Shown one piece after another: positions 36,783 to 45,584 of a stretch of 64,000 nucleotides of DNA. The stretch spans positions 107,190-171,189 of the forward strand of contig JAJZFV010000015.1 of assembly GCA_021805205.1 (NCBI GenBank), in the 5' to 3' direction. A program made the translations under genes and the position numbers. Under the pieces are notes generated by a model, which was given only the letters and a program-made list of their open reading frames with translations, was not told the DNA's origin and ran no database searches. Positions within the stretch are counted from its first letter, which is position 1. Each line of letters opens with the position of its first letter. Source of the DNA: Actinomycetes bacterium. Its GTDB lineage: Bacteria > Actinomycetota > Acidimicrobiia > Acidimicrobiales > Acidimicrobiaceae.

Positions 36783-38255
36783 TCAAAGCGCTCCAACTAA
36801 TGCAGCTAGTACATCGTCGTCGCTCGGGCGGGAAGCAACCACGACATTGGTAGCCCCAAGTTCATTGAGTTTCTCATTGGTCGTGCCTCCGACAGCCACT
36901 ATGACTCCTTGATAGCTGCCGTAAAAAGATGGGGGAAGCACTTCAGCTTGGCTAGGTGAATAGACGAGGAGGGCGTCGGTACCGAGAATCAGTTCAAGAT
37001 CATCGCCAGTCGGGATGTTCTGGGTAACCTCATAGCTGACAAGGGTTCTAAGTGTTCCACTCAACTCCTCATTGAGACGATCGAGGCGACTGGAACTAAC
37101 TTTGGAGCTACAGGGATATAGAACTATGCCCAAGTCACCGCCAAAGTCACGTATCGCGTCCTGAATGACTTCGACCGCACCGGCTGAACCGACCAAATCA
37201 GCCTTCACCTTGTAGCCCTCTAAGGTGCGAGCAGTCTCACGACCTACCACCAATATCTTCACCCCAGCCAATGACCTAAGGTCGTCGATCGATTTCATTA
37301 GAGCTAAAACCGCACGTTTTGAGGTTAGAAGAAGGGTCTGAAAGTCACGAGTAACCTCTACGACATTCGATAGTGTGGCTAAGGCTTCTTCATTGAAGTC
37401 AAAACTGATGGCTTCAAATATTGTTGGCCGTGCACCTAGAGATGTAACCGCGTCGGCAACTTTGATGGAATCTTGCGAAGCTCTGAGAATCGCCACCCGA
37501 CGACCGAAGAGGGGCCTATTTTCAAAGAAATCTACATTTAGATCTGCCACTTTCCCGACCACAATTGTCGCAGGGGATTTAAGAGCAGTAGCCCCCAAGG
37601 CTCCAAGGGTAGTTCGAACCGTCTTTTGCTCTGGTCGACTTCCAAGGCGAATAGCAGCTACCGGCGTCATAGGATCCATTCCAGCTTCGATAAGTCTTTC
37701 AGCTAGAAAGGCGCGATTTGCGACACCCATCAAAATCACGATCGTGGCATCTATCGCCACTAACGCGTCAAAGTCGATATCCGCATGGGTGCCTCCGATC
37801 TTGTGACCAGTCAAGATTACCACTTTATTCGAGACGCCTCGATATGTCACCGGAACCCCGGCATAGGCCGGAACTGCAAGAGCGGAGGTAACTCCAGGCA
37901 CCACATCATAAGCGATACCTGATGCGCGAAGGAGATCCGCCTCTTCTCCTCCCCTGCCAAAAAGAAATGGGTCGCCTCCTTTGAGGCGGACGGTCAAGTT
38001 GTACTTTGATGCGCAAGCGACGAGAATGTCGTTGATTTCTTCTTGAAGAAGCGGCCTATCGGGTCTTTTCCCAACATCTATAAGTTCGGTTTCCGGACCA
38101 CAAAGTTCAAGAATAGACTCATCAGCCAGGTAGTCATATACGACACAGTCGGCTTCTCTGAGGAGCTGCTGCCCCCTCACGGTTAGAAGTCCTGGATCAC
38201 CCGGGCCGGCACCTACTAGAACGACTGTATTTCGACCTAAAAACAAATCCAGCAC
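36783..38255 (-). CDS. Fused uroporphyrinogen-III C-methyltransferase / uroporphyrinogen-III synthase
   Basis: A 490-residue CobA-HemD fusion, a common actinobacterial arrangement. Residues 1-245 are the SAM-dependent methyltransferase: VVLVGAGPGDPGLLTVRG, VVYDYLADESIL, RLKGGDPFLFGRGGEEA, VVPGVTSALAVPAYAGVPVTYR. Residues 250-490 are HemD, with the weak sequence conservation usual for that family (GRRVAILRA, LLTSKRAVLALMKSI, LVYSPSQAEVL). One protein thus makes uroporphyrinogen III and diverts part of it to sirohaem or cobalamin. It lies 30 bases downstream of hemC. Confidence 0.95.
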   Translation of the reverse strand: MLDLFLGRNTVVLVGAGPGDPGLLTVRGQQLLREADCVVYDYLADESILELCGPETELIDVGKRPDRPLLQEEINDILVACASKYNLTVRLKGGDPFLFGRGGEEADLLRASGIAYDVVPGVTSALAVPAYAGVPVTYRGVSNKVVILTGHKIGGTHADIDFDALVAIDATIVILMGVANRAFLAERLIEAGMDPMTPVAAIRLGSRPEQKTVRTTLGALGATALKSPATIVVGKVADLNVDFFENRPLFGRRVAILRASQDSIKVADAVTSLGARPTIFEAISFDFNEEALATLSNVVEVTRDFQTLLLTSKRAVLALMKSIDDLRSLAGVKILVVGRETARTLEGYKVKADLVGSAGAVEVIQDAIRDFGGDLGIVLYPCSSKVSSSRLDRLNEELSGTLRTLVSYEVTQNIPTGDDLELILGTDALLVYSPSQAEVLPPSFYGSYQGVIVAVGGTTNEKLNELGATNVVVASRPSDDDVLAALVGAL

Positions 38256-38285
38256 CCCTATGACTAAAGACCAGGATGGGCCGAC

Positions 38286-39188
38286 CTAGTCCTTCTCGGC
38301 CTCCATCAGCAACTCGCTTCCACCCTCAGAGAGAATAAGTGCTCCGAGGTTACTGCCAAGAAGCTTAGGGTCTCGACCGCTTTGGCCTCGCTCGATTACT
38401 CTGCTACCGTCAAGAGCAGCAATAAGTGCGCTCAAATGTATTTGGCCGGCATTGACAGTAGCAAATGCACCGATCGGTAGGGTGCATCCACTACCCATTT
38501 GACTTAGAAATCCACGTTCGGCCTCGACCGCAAGTTGCGTAGGTCGATCATTTACCTCAAAGAGGATCGAAGCTACCCGATCGTCGTCACATCGTCGTTC
38601 AACGGCAATTGCACCCTGTCCGACTTGTGGCATAAACTCATCTACCTCGAAAACCTGCCGATCTACATCTACCAACTCGAGGCGCTCGAGGGCTGCATTT
38701 GCCATAACTATGGCGTCCACTTCACGAAGTCGGACAAGGCGAGTCGCTATATTTCCTCTCAATTCCACGACCTCAAGATCGGGTCGAAGCATCTTGAGCA
38801 GCGCCTTTCTTCGAGTAGAACCAGTTGCAACAACGGCACCAATCTTTAGGCCAGCAATGTCGGAACCGACTAAGCAATCCCTGGGATCGCCTCGTTCAAT
38901 GAAAGTATCAACTACGGTCTCGACCGGCAACTTTGCTGGAATGTCTTTGGCACTGTGGACGGCAATGTCGGCTTCGCCACGGATCACCGCAGCCTGCACT
39001 TCTTTTACAAAGATTCCAGAGCCGCCAATTACGCTAAGCGGAGATTGGAGGTCTAGGTCTCCACCTGAATGAACCTTAACCAGTTCGTATGGGACGCCGA
39101 GGCGTTCTCCAACTAAGTTTGCTTGAAATAGTGCCAGCTTCGAAGAGCGTGTCGCTATCTTTATCAATCGACTACCCATTACCTTCAA
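38286..39188 (-). CDS. hemC: Hydroxymethylbilane synthase (porphobilinogen deaminase)
   Basis: Polymerises four porphobilinogens. It has 300 residues with IKIATRSSKLALFQANLVGE, FVKEVQAAVIRGEADIAVHSAKDIPAKLP and GDPRDCLVG. The dipyrromethane cofactor Cys is in FLSQMGSGCTLPIGAFA, with MPQVGQGAIAVE before it. The listed start is a TTG that overlaps the hemA stop (TTGA). The in-frame ATG at 39179 (MGSRLIKIA) is an equally good candidate. Confidence 0.97.
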   Translation of the reverse strand: MKVMGSRLIKIATRSSKLALFQANLVGERLGVPYELVKVHSGGDLDLQSPLSVIGGSGIFVKEVQAAVIRGEADIAVHSAKDIPAKLPVETVVDTFIERGDPRDCLVGSDIAGLKIGAVVATGSTRRKALLKMLRPDLEVVELRGNIATRLVRLREVDAIVMANAALERLELVDVDRQVFEVDEFMPQVGQGAIAVERRCDDDRVASILFEVNDRPTQLAVEAERGFLSQMGSGCTLPIGAFATVNAGQIHLSALIAALDGSRVIERGQSGRDPKLLGSNLGALILSEGGSELLMEAEKD

Positions 39189-40435
39189 TCGATGTCAAAT
39201 AAGTAGGTGATGGCGTCAATAAGCCTCTCCGAACGATCCTTGCTGGCGGACTTGAGCTTTGAGACCGGACCATGCAATATCTTGGCGACTGCCCCTGCAA
39301 GTACCTGCTCCACCAACTTGGTCTCGTCCTCGTCTAGAGCCGCCAGCTTGCCTCTAAATCTCTCCAGCTCCGCGACTTTAATGTCCTCAGCCATCTTGTA
39401 GAGGGCGCTCACCGTTGGCTTTACAACTTCGTTGACCGCGTCATTATTGTAGAACTTTGATACCTCTTCGTCGATTATTACCCTTGCATAGTAGACCTGT
39501 CCGCGCCGCTTTTCCATCTCCTCGTCGAGATAGGCATAAACGTCGTCCATATCTATTACAGACAGTCCGTCGATGCCTTTGACCTCGGTTCCAACGTTTC
39601 TTGGAACACCTAAATCAACGATCAATGGGGATTGTGCCTTACCGATAGCCATACTCGCAGCTACAACACCGTTCATAATTGGCGATGGAGACGATGTCAC
39701 AAAGAAGGCACAGTCGACCTTCGAAAGCGCCTGTTGCCAGTCGTCAAACGAAACTGCTAGACCATCTTCCTTTGCAACAAAGTTTCGCGCTTTTGAGTCG
39801 TCACGATTTGAGACATAGGTTGTAATTCCCTTGTCGATTAATCCGCAGGCGACCTTGGAACCGAGTTCGCCAAGGCCAACGACCAAGGCTGATTCAACTG
39901 ATCCGATTCTTGACATGGCAAGGTCGATTGCGGCGTAAGCCGAAGATGTGGTTCCTTGGGATATGGAGGTCTCACTTCGGACTCGCTTGCCAACCTCAAA
40001 GCTCTTTTGGAATACCCTTTCGAGACGCCCCTTAGCTTGGTGGCTCCCCTTGGCTCGAAAGAATCCGCGACGGACCTGACCGATTATTTCGCTCTCCCCG
40101 ACGATCTTTGACTCGATTCCAGAGGTCAAGGAGAAGAGGTGGCGGATAGAACCTTGGTCGTAGTAGACCCGGCTTACCTCGGTTGCAACGTCTTTCGAGA
40201 CTTTGAGCGAAGTTGAGATGGCTTCAATGATCTGCTCTACTCCACTGTGGAATTGATCGACCACCGCGAAGACTTCACTTCTAGCGCAGGTATTTATGAC
40301 CACCACTTCATCGACGGATTCCAGTGAGGAAATCCTCTTGCTTAATTCGCCTGCAGCATCATCGTCGAGAGCAAATTCATCAAAAGCATCCGAGCCGATC
40401 TCATCCTGAGTTACACCAACAGCTACAAAAGGCAT
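39185..40435 (-). CDS. hemA: Glutamyl-tRNA reductase
   Basis: First step of the C5 pathway: NADPH-dependent reduction of Glu-tRNA to glutamate-1-semialdehyde. It has 416 residues. The nucleophile Cys is in VVINTCARSEVFAVVDQFH, followed by YDQGSIRHLFSLTSGIESKIVGESEIIGQVR. The NADPH fold shows ALVVGLGELGSKVACGL and PLIVDLGVPRNVG, and the C-terminal dimerisation helices follow. It is the first gene of the haem cluster. Confidence 0.97.
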   Translation of the reverse strand: MPFVAVGVTQDEIGSDAFDEFALDDDAAGELSKRISSLESVDEVVVINTCARSEVFAVVDQFHSGVEQIIEAISTSLKVSKDVATEVSRVYYDQGSIRHLFSLTSGIESKIVGESEIIGQVRRGFFRAKGSHQAKGRLERVFQKSFEVGKRVRSETSISQGTTSSAYAAIDLAMSRIGSVESALVVGLGELGSKVACGLIDKGITTYVSNRDDSKARNFVAKEDGLAVSFDDWQQALSKVDCAFFVTSSPSPIMNGVVAASMAIGKAQSPLIVDLGVPRNVGTEVKGIDGLSVIDMDDVYAYLDEEMEKRRGQVYYARVIIDEEVSKFYNNDAVNEVVKPTVSALYKMAEDIKVAELERFRGKLAALDEDETKLVEQVLAGAVAKILHGPVSKLKSASKDRSERLIDAITYLFDID

Positions 40436-40727
40436 GCCACGAACCTACTTAAATCTTCCTCGACGCTAGCAACTTCATTAGCGTCACAATTGTCAAACTG
40501 CCCCAAGTAGTGAATCCGCGTCTGCGACGACAAAATCACCACATCCAACGAACGCTCCGAAAAGAACTTACCATACCATTACCTTTTCGTAGCATCCCTA
40601 CTCTTAGCTACCGCTAATTTTAGTTGACCATTGCAACCAAATTGGGGCGACAAAAGTCCTTATCGGCAGTTGCCTTTGGCACCTGTGGCAACTTTGTCAG
40701 TAATTATCACCTATCGTTAAAGTCACA
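40436..40727. other. Gene-free divergent interval upstream of hemA
   Basis: 292 bases between hemA (minus) and a plus-strand membrane protein. It must carry both promoters. The only clear structure is an inverted repeat, GACGCTA (40462-40468) with TAGCGTC (40479-40485), about 30 bases before the hemA start. No riboswitch fold was recognised. Confidence 0.4.
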
Positions 40728-41381
40728 ATGATTGAAGTCAGCACCGCAGCAATAGCCGCATTGATGGGCGTTATCTTTACGCTATCTACATTCGAGCGCT
40801 GGATCGCAAAGAAGAAGCCTCACGAGCTAGCTTGGACGATCTCACTGTCGCTCTTTGTCGTCGCGGCCTTCGCTCTAGCCATCGGTGCCCAGGGTGGCTG
40901 GACTCACCTTACCTTCAAGATCTTCTATCTCTTTGGAGCAATCCTAAACGTCCCCTTCCTTGGAGTTGGAACGGTCTACCTTCTATTTGGTAAGCGAACC
41001 GGTGATATCTGCCTAGGGGCAGTCTTAGCCTTCTCGTTCCTCTCGATCGGCCTAATTATCTCGCAACCATTCATATCACCCCTGCCGGTTCACCAGTTAG
41101 CACAGGGTTCAAAGGTCTTCGGACCGCTTCCCCGTATTTTGGCCGGAGTCGGATCGGGAGTTGGTGCTACGGTAGTATTCGTGGGTGCAGCAGTATCCTT
41201 TTTCAAGTCCAAGGTGCTTCGATTTCGGATCTCGAACTTACTAATCGCCCTCGGAACCGCAATCACAGGTGCAAGTGGCCTTTTGAACTCGATCGGAAAC
41301 GCCATGGAGGCATTTTCAATCACCTTAGCCCTTGGCATTTCCGTTATATTCCTAGGATTCCTAACAGCAGTTACCGCTTAG
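40728..41381 (+). CDS. Hypothetical membrane protein, about seven spans
   Basis: A 217-residue protein of unknown family. Hydrophobic segments are at about 5-20, 34-53, 64-86, 93-112, 135-160, 165-187 and 194-216. The short loops carry few charged residues apart from ERWIAKKKPHE and FFKSKVLRFR, which suggest cytoplasmic faces by the positive-inside rule. No catalytic motif is visible. The start ATG lies about 290 bases from divergent hemA, and the 3' end overlaps convergent proC by 11 bases. Confidence 0.75.
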   Translation: MIEVSTAAIAALMGVIFTLSTFERWIAKKKPHELAWTISLSLFVVAAFALAIGAQGGWTHLTFKIFYLFGAILNVPFLGVGTVYLLFGKRTGDICLGAVLAFSFLSIGLIISQPFISPLPVHQLAQGSKVFGPLPRILAGVGSGVGATVVFVGAAVSFFKSKVLRFRISNLLIALGTAITGASGLLNSIGNAMEAFSITLALGISVIFLGFLTAVTA

Positions 41382-42162
41382 ACATCTCTTTCGACTTATG
41401 GGCTGCGGCTTTGATCCCCTCCGAGATGGCATTGCGAAGTCCGGCCTTCTGCATCGCCTGGGTCGCCACTATCGTAGTTCCACCAGGTGACGAGACGTTG
41501 AGGCGCAATCTTCGGGTATCTGAATTATCAATAAGCAGCGCACCAGATCCGAGCATCGTTTCACGTACCAATTGGGTCGCTATTTCAGCTGTGAGGCCTA
41601 GCTCCACACCTGCATCTACCATTGCCTCTACGATTAAGAAGAAGTAGGCGGGTCCACTTCCAGAGAGTGCTGTGACTGCATCGAACTTATTCTCGGGGAG
41701 CCATAGTCGCTGCCCAACTGAGTCGAAGATCTCATTTGCGAAAGCGACATCGTCGTGCGTGATCGTCGGCGAAGCGGCTAAAGCCGTTATGCCCTTTCCA
41801 ATTTGGGCCGGGGTATTTGGCATAGCTCTCACAATACGTACTGAATCGCCCGCAATATCACGCATCGCGGCGATGGATAGGCCTGCGACGATAGAGATGA
41901 GCAGAAAATCTTCCGAGGTTTCGCTGATCGCCTCGATTACACCTCGTGCGACATCCGGCTTAGTCGCAACCATGTAGCTCTTTGAGCTCTCAATAGTTGC
42001 TGATATCGAAACTAAGGGCAATGTGTCCGACAATTTTTGACGAAGATCCTCTTCTCGTTCCACAATCAAAATGGAACGGGAGGTGGCAAACCCTGCCTTT
42101 ACCAATCCGGCAGCGATTGCGCCACCCATCTTTCCTCCGCCGATAATCGCTAAATCAAACAT
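41371..42162 (-). CDS. proC: Pyrroline-5-carboxylate reductase
   Basis: Last step of proline synthesis, NAD(P)H-dependent. It has 263 residues. The dinucleotide fold begins LAIIGGGKMGGAIAAGLVKAGF. VRAMPNTPAQIGKGITAL and the signature VTALSGSGPAYFFLIVEAMVDAGVELGL follow, and the C-terminal block reads LRLNVSSPGGTTIVATQAMQKAGLR. It is a single gene; the next minus-strand gene upstream starts 33 bases away from a different pathway. Confidence 0.97.
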   Translation of the reverse strand: MFDLAIIGGGKMGGAIAAGLVKAGFATSRSILIVEREEDLRQKLSDTLPLVSISATIESSKSYMVATKPDVARGVIEAISETSEDFLLISIVAGLSIAAMRDIAGDSVRIVRAMPNTPAQIGKGITALAASPTITHDDVAFANEIFDSVGQRLWLPENKFDAVTALSGSGPAYFFLIVEAMVDAGVELGLTAEIATQLVRETMLGSGALLIDNSDTRRLRLNVSSPGGTTIVATQAMQKAGLRNAISEGIKAAAHKSKEMSKR

Positions 42163-42194
42163 GCTCTAGATCATATATGCGAAGAATATAAGGC

Positions 42195-42653
42195 TTACTT
42201 GTGCAGCTTATATTGCCCTTCAAACCCGATTGACATCATCTTTGGAAACAGATCGTCAACATAAGTCAAAATACTGGCTATGACTTCGGATACATCTGTT
42301 TCATCGAAGTTAGCGGTGGCCACCGAACCAACCAGGTAAATTGCATCTTCAACACCGACTTCGAACCGCAGCGGCTCGACTCTACTTTGAACCCGCAACA
42401 TATATTCAAAGAGCAGTCCGGCGTTCGATTCAGGAAATGGCATCAAGTAAGAGTCGAGGCGAATCGTCCTCTCCATAATTTCAATCTTGATTCCAATCAC
42501 ATCTTTTGATGAACCTTGAAACCTAAGGTAGAAGAGGCCGTCATTAACTATCTCAAATGACAGTGCGGACGAAACTATACCTAATGAATGCAGAGTGGAA
42601 ACCAGCTTCTTAGTTTGAATCTGGAGCTGTTCAGCTCTAACCAACTTAGGCAT
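42195..42653 (-). CDS. YbjN-domain protein
   Basis: A 152-residue cytoplasmic protein of the YbjN / type-III-secretion-chaperone-like fold. It shows IKIEIMERTIRLDSYLMPFPESNAGLLFEYMLRVQSRVEPLRFEVGVEDAIYLVG, the usual pattern in actinobacterial members, which are regularly encoded next to mshA. The function is unknown. The ATG lies one base after the mshA stop, so the two are co-transcribed. Confidence 0.8.
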   Translation of the reverse strand: MPKLVRAEQLQIQTKKLVSTLHSLGIVSSALSFEIVNDGLFYLRFQGSSKDVIGIKIEIMERTIRLDSYLMPFPESNAGLLFEYMLRVQSRVEPLRFEVGVEDAIYLVGSVATANFDETDVSEVIASILTYVDDLFPKMMSIGFEGQYKLHK

Positions 42654-43898
42654 TTAGCTGCACTTCATAAGTCTCGAATTTGCGAGTTCGATCGAGATCT
42701 TTTCAGCGATACGCGCTGAGGAGCGCCAAGAAAAGTTTTTTGACCTCGAGTGGCCATTTGCCCCAAACGACCTCTTAGTAGCTGGATTTCTCAAGAATAT
42801 TCCAACTGCTCTGGCAAAAGAGGAAGGATGGCGCTCCGCTACCAAAATACCAGTTACTCCATCTACGACCAAAGACTTCAGGCCCCCGACACAAGATGCA
42901 ACAACAGGTGTTCCGCACGACATCGCCTCTAAAGCGACCAAACCAAAGGATTCTGTCCTTGATGGAACAACCAGTACGTCCGCCGCGCGATAGTAAGAGG
43001 CAAGCTCATACTGAGGAACAGCATCTCTGAGTATGACCCTCTCCGAGATGCCACTCTCCATGGCAACCTTTACGCACTTTTCAAGTTCACTGTGGCCAAG
43101 GTGGCCCGACGGTCCACCGACGACGACAAGGTGCAGGCTCGGGTCGTTCTTGGCTAGCTCACGGAAAGATTCGAATGCTAGAGAGAGTCCCTTCAGAGGT
43201 TGGATACGCCCGACATAAAGCATGATGTTGGCCTGAATCGGAAGGTCGGTTGCGACTCTCGCCATCTCTCTGCTACCGGGAGCAAAGATTGCATCGTCGA
43301 CTCCAAGAGGAAGAACCTTTATCCTAGATTTTTCGACCCCGAGAGCCTCGTAGATATCGGAGGCCTCTTGGTGGCATGATGCGAGAATATAATCAGAACA
43401 TCCAGCTACCTCATCTTCGGCCTGTATTCGAATCTCTGAGGCAAGAAGGTCATCTGCCACCGCACGACCCTTCATCTTTACCTTTTCGATAGTGTGAAAC
43501 GTCGTTATCATAGGGCGGTTTAAACGGTGCTTGAGGCGGTGGCCAATGAGTCCTGATATGTAGTAGTTTGAGTGGATAACGTCGGGAACTAGCTCTGGAT
43601 ATAGGCCAAACCTAGCCATCACATTGTCGGCAAACTCGTCTACTAGATCCAAAAGCTCTTCCTTCGCCACTGGGGCGAGTGGGCCCGCAGGTATGAAGTG
43701 CATTGTAAATCCAGGCTCTATTCGCCGGGTTGCTTCAGCCAACTCACTCGTAGCTCGAGTATAAACATCAACTTCATGACCACGCCGAGCCAAAGCGGAA
43801 GCCAAGCGACCTACGTATACGTTCATTCCACCACCGTCGCCAACCCCGGGTTGATCTAAAGGTGATGTGTGCATCGAAATCATCGCAAATCTCGTCAT
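42654..43898 (-). CDS. mshA: D-inositol-3-phosphate glycosyltransferase (mycothiol biosynthesis)
   Basis: GT4 retaining glycosyltransferase that joins UDP-GlcNAc and inositol-3-phosphate, the first step to mycothiol. It has 414 residues. The N-terminal ISMHTSPLDQPGVGDGGGMNVYVGRLASALARRGHEVDVYTR is the MshA signature, not just general GT4. The donor domain has LYVGRIQPLKGL, SFGLVALEAMSCGTPVVASCVGGL and the E-x7-E motif. Its presence predicts mycothiol as the main thiol. Confidence 0.93.
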   Translation of the reverse strand: MTRFAMISMHTSPLDQPGVGDGGGMNVYVGRLASALARRGHEVDVYTRATSELAEATRRIEPGFTMHFIPAGPLAPVAKEELLDLVDEFADNVMARFGLYPELVPDVIHSNYYISGLIGHRLKHRLNRPMITTFHTIEKVKMKGRAVADDLLASEIRIQAEDEVAGCSDYILASCHQEASDIYEALGVEKSRIKVLPLGVDDAIFAPGSREMARVATDLPIQANIMLYVGRIQPLKGLSLAFESFRELAKNDPSLHLVVVGGPSGHLGHSELEKCVKVAMESGISERVILRDAVPQYELASYYRAADVLVVPSRTESFGLVALEAMSCGTPVVASCVGGLKSLVVDGVTGILVAERHPSSFARAVGIFLRNPATKRSFGANGHSRSKNFSWRSSARIAEKISIELANSRLMKCS

Positions 43899-44009
43899 GA
43901 ACCGCCCGTCAACGCTCTAGCTAAAAGAATTATTGCTATCTCTAACGTCATATGTGACTAAGTTGTTTCGCATTGCGAGAACTACCGCCCAAACGAAGCT
44001 AACTTCGGG

Positions 44010-44567
44010 TTATTTTCCCGAGTCAAGAAATCGGTTGAGGAGCGAATCAACCATCGCAGGCTCGGTTCTGTAGCGCACAACCAGCTCTGCATTTATCACA
44101 TCTATGGCTGCAAATACCTTTTTGCGCAGTCCTGATAGATAGTGCTCAACCTCAATCAAGGCTTGCTTCTCACGCACTTCTTCGCTTACTTCGCCCTTAA
44201 CCCGTGCTGACGCCTCGACAATTAAAGCCGAAAGTTCACCCTCCACTTGATCAATTTGTTCTTGAGAGATGTCAGCATCGACGAACCTTCCGAAAGAACT
44301 TTGACCGGCTTGGGAGTTGATTGCACTTTTGAGTAAACTTATCTCTTCATCTGACTTTGCAGCACCCAATTGGGCGGGATCAAGGTCTAGAGTATCGATC
44401 CGTCCTTGGATCATACGGCGAGCAAACGAGATCTTGACCTCGGTCTCTTCAGCTAGCTTCTTGGTTGCCTTGAGTTGTTCGGTCGGAAGTGAGTCAAGAG
44501 TTCCACCATTTACGGCGCTCTCATAGACACTGGTTACGGCTGCTTCTAGCGAATGATCCATGACCAT
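44010..44567 (-). CDS. rsiG: RsiG-like c-di-GMP-binding anti-sigma factor
   Basis: A 185-residue, mostly helical protein. Residues 43-58 match the RsiG motif E(X)3S(X)2R(X)3Q(X)3D exactly: E43, S47, R50, Q54, D58. A second copy is at 141-156: E141, S145, R148, then Phe152 in place of Gln, and D156. In Streptomyces, RsiG carries two such motifs, binds c-di-GMP and holds the sporulation sigma factor WhiG; the Rubrobacter form has one motif and works as a dimer. The partner sigma is not in this window. The gene lies 39 bases downstream of sodX on the same strand. The assignment rests on the motif and length. Confidence 0.78.
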   Translation of the reverse strand: MVMDHSLEAAVTSVYESAVNGGTLDSLPTEQLKATKKLAEETEVKISFARRMIQGRIDTLDLDPAQLGAAKSDEEISLLKSAINSQAGQSSFGRFVDADISQEQIDQVEGELSALIVEASARVKGEVSEEVREKQALIEVEHYLSGLRKKVFAAIDVINAELVVRYRTEPAMVDSLLNRFLDSGK

Positions 44568-44606
44568 ATCTTAGACGCATTTCATGGGCGGCATAATAAA
44601 GAGGGG

Positions 44607-44945
44607 TTACCGTTTGATTAGGGAGAAGAAAGTCGGTGAATAAATGAAGATTGCACGACCTTCTACAGATGAATCTCGAACATCTCCAAAGTGACGTGAG
44701 TCGATCGAAACACCTTCATTATCCCCGATCAAAGATATTTTTTGACCATTCACGATAGCGCCAATTCGTTTAACTAAAAGATTTCGCGAATCTCGCGGAT
44801 CCTTGGCAACCACAATTGCTCCCTTGGTAAGAACAAAGCGCCTCGGCATAGCAATGCACAAAAGACGATCTCCTCCCTCAAGGGTTGGCACCATTGAGGA
44901 ACCCTTCACCGTCACCCTAAAAATCAAACGCCACCTTATGGACAT
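44607..44945 (-). CDS. sodX: Nickel superoxide dismutase maturation protease
   Basis: Signal-peptidase-like (S26) serine protease that removes the SodN propeptide. It has 112 residues and no membrane anchor. The catalytic Ser is in VKGSSMVPTLEGGD (Ser17) and the Lys in NLLVKRIGA (Lys59). LIGDNEGVSIDSRHFG matches the SodX/S26 C-terminal box. The divergent sodN neighbour supports the specific assignment over a general signal peptidase. Confidence 0.88.
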   Translation of the reverse strand: MSIRWRLIFRVTVKGSSMVPTLEGGDRLLCIAMPRRFVLTKGAIVVAKDPRDSRNLLVKRIGAIVNGQKISLIGDNEGVSIDSRHFGDVRDSSVEGRAIFIYSPTFFSLIKR

Positions 44946-45087
44946 CGCATTCTCACAAATTCAAGTAAACATCTACGCCTTTGTCCATTTGTGGAAGAAA
45001 GCGAGGGTAAAAATCGATGTAGATTGTTGGATGAAACATTAGTTGCTCGCTCTAGCGTGCTTCGACATCAGACACAAGGAGTCAACA

Positions 45088-45480
45088 TTGAAGATCTCTA
45101 ACATATTCAAACCACGAAACGCATCGGCACACTGCGATCTCCCTTGCGGCGTATACGATCCAGCTCAAGCTCGTATAGAAGCAGAGTCAGTGAAGGCATG
45201 CATGGAAAAGTTCAATGCATCAGAAGATGTAACCTTCCGCGAAAGAGCAGTGAGAATCAAGGAAGATCGCGCTGAACTCGTAAAGCACCACCTGTGGGTT
45301 CTCTGGACCGACTACTTCAAGCCAGCACACCTAGAGGCTAACCCACAGCTTCACGACCTTTTTTGGTCAGCCACTAAGAGCGCTGGCGAGGCAAAGAAGA
45401 CCAACGACGTTGCCGTAGCTGAACGACTTCTCTCCGAGATTGAGCAGATCAACACCATCTTCTGGGATACCAAGAAGTAG
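45088..45480 (+). CDS. sodN: Nickel-containing superoxide dismutase precursor
   Basis: Cytoplasmic NiSOD that dismutates superoxide as a hexamer. It has 130 residues. I start at the TTG at 45088: AAGGAG lies six bases upstream and the predicted propeptide is then 14 residues (MKISNIFKPRNASA), as in Streptomyces. Cleavage leaves the nickel hook HCDLPCGVYDP, with ligands His1, Cys2 and Cys6 of the mature enzyme. The helical bundle follows. A longer in-frame start at 45043 is less likely. An imperfect inverted repeat GC-CGCT/AGCG-GC (45045-45060) lies in the leader. It is divergent from sodX. Confidence 0.96.
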   Translation: MKISNIFKPRNASAHCDLPCGVYDPAQARIEAESVKACMEKFNASEDVTFRERAVRIKEDRAELVKHHLWVLWTDYFKPAHLEANPQLHDLFWSATKSAGEAKKTNDVAVAERLLSEIEQINTIFWDTKK

Positions 45481-45506
45481 CTTCCACCAAGTTTGAGTGA
45501 TAACGA

Positions 45507-45544
45507 GGGAAAGGGGAGGGGCTATGCAGCCCCTCCCCTTTCCC
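45507..45544 (+). terminator. Strong terminator after sodN
   Basis: A perfect 16-bp GC-rich stem, GGGAAAGGGGAGGGGC with its complement, around a 6-base loop. It is followed on the plus strand by TTTC. It lies 27 bases after the sodN stop and between convergent genes, so it probably insulates both. Confidence 0.85.
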
Positions 45545-45584
45545 TTTCATATTGATGTTGAGAAAAAAATACCCTTTAGATCTG

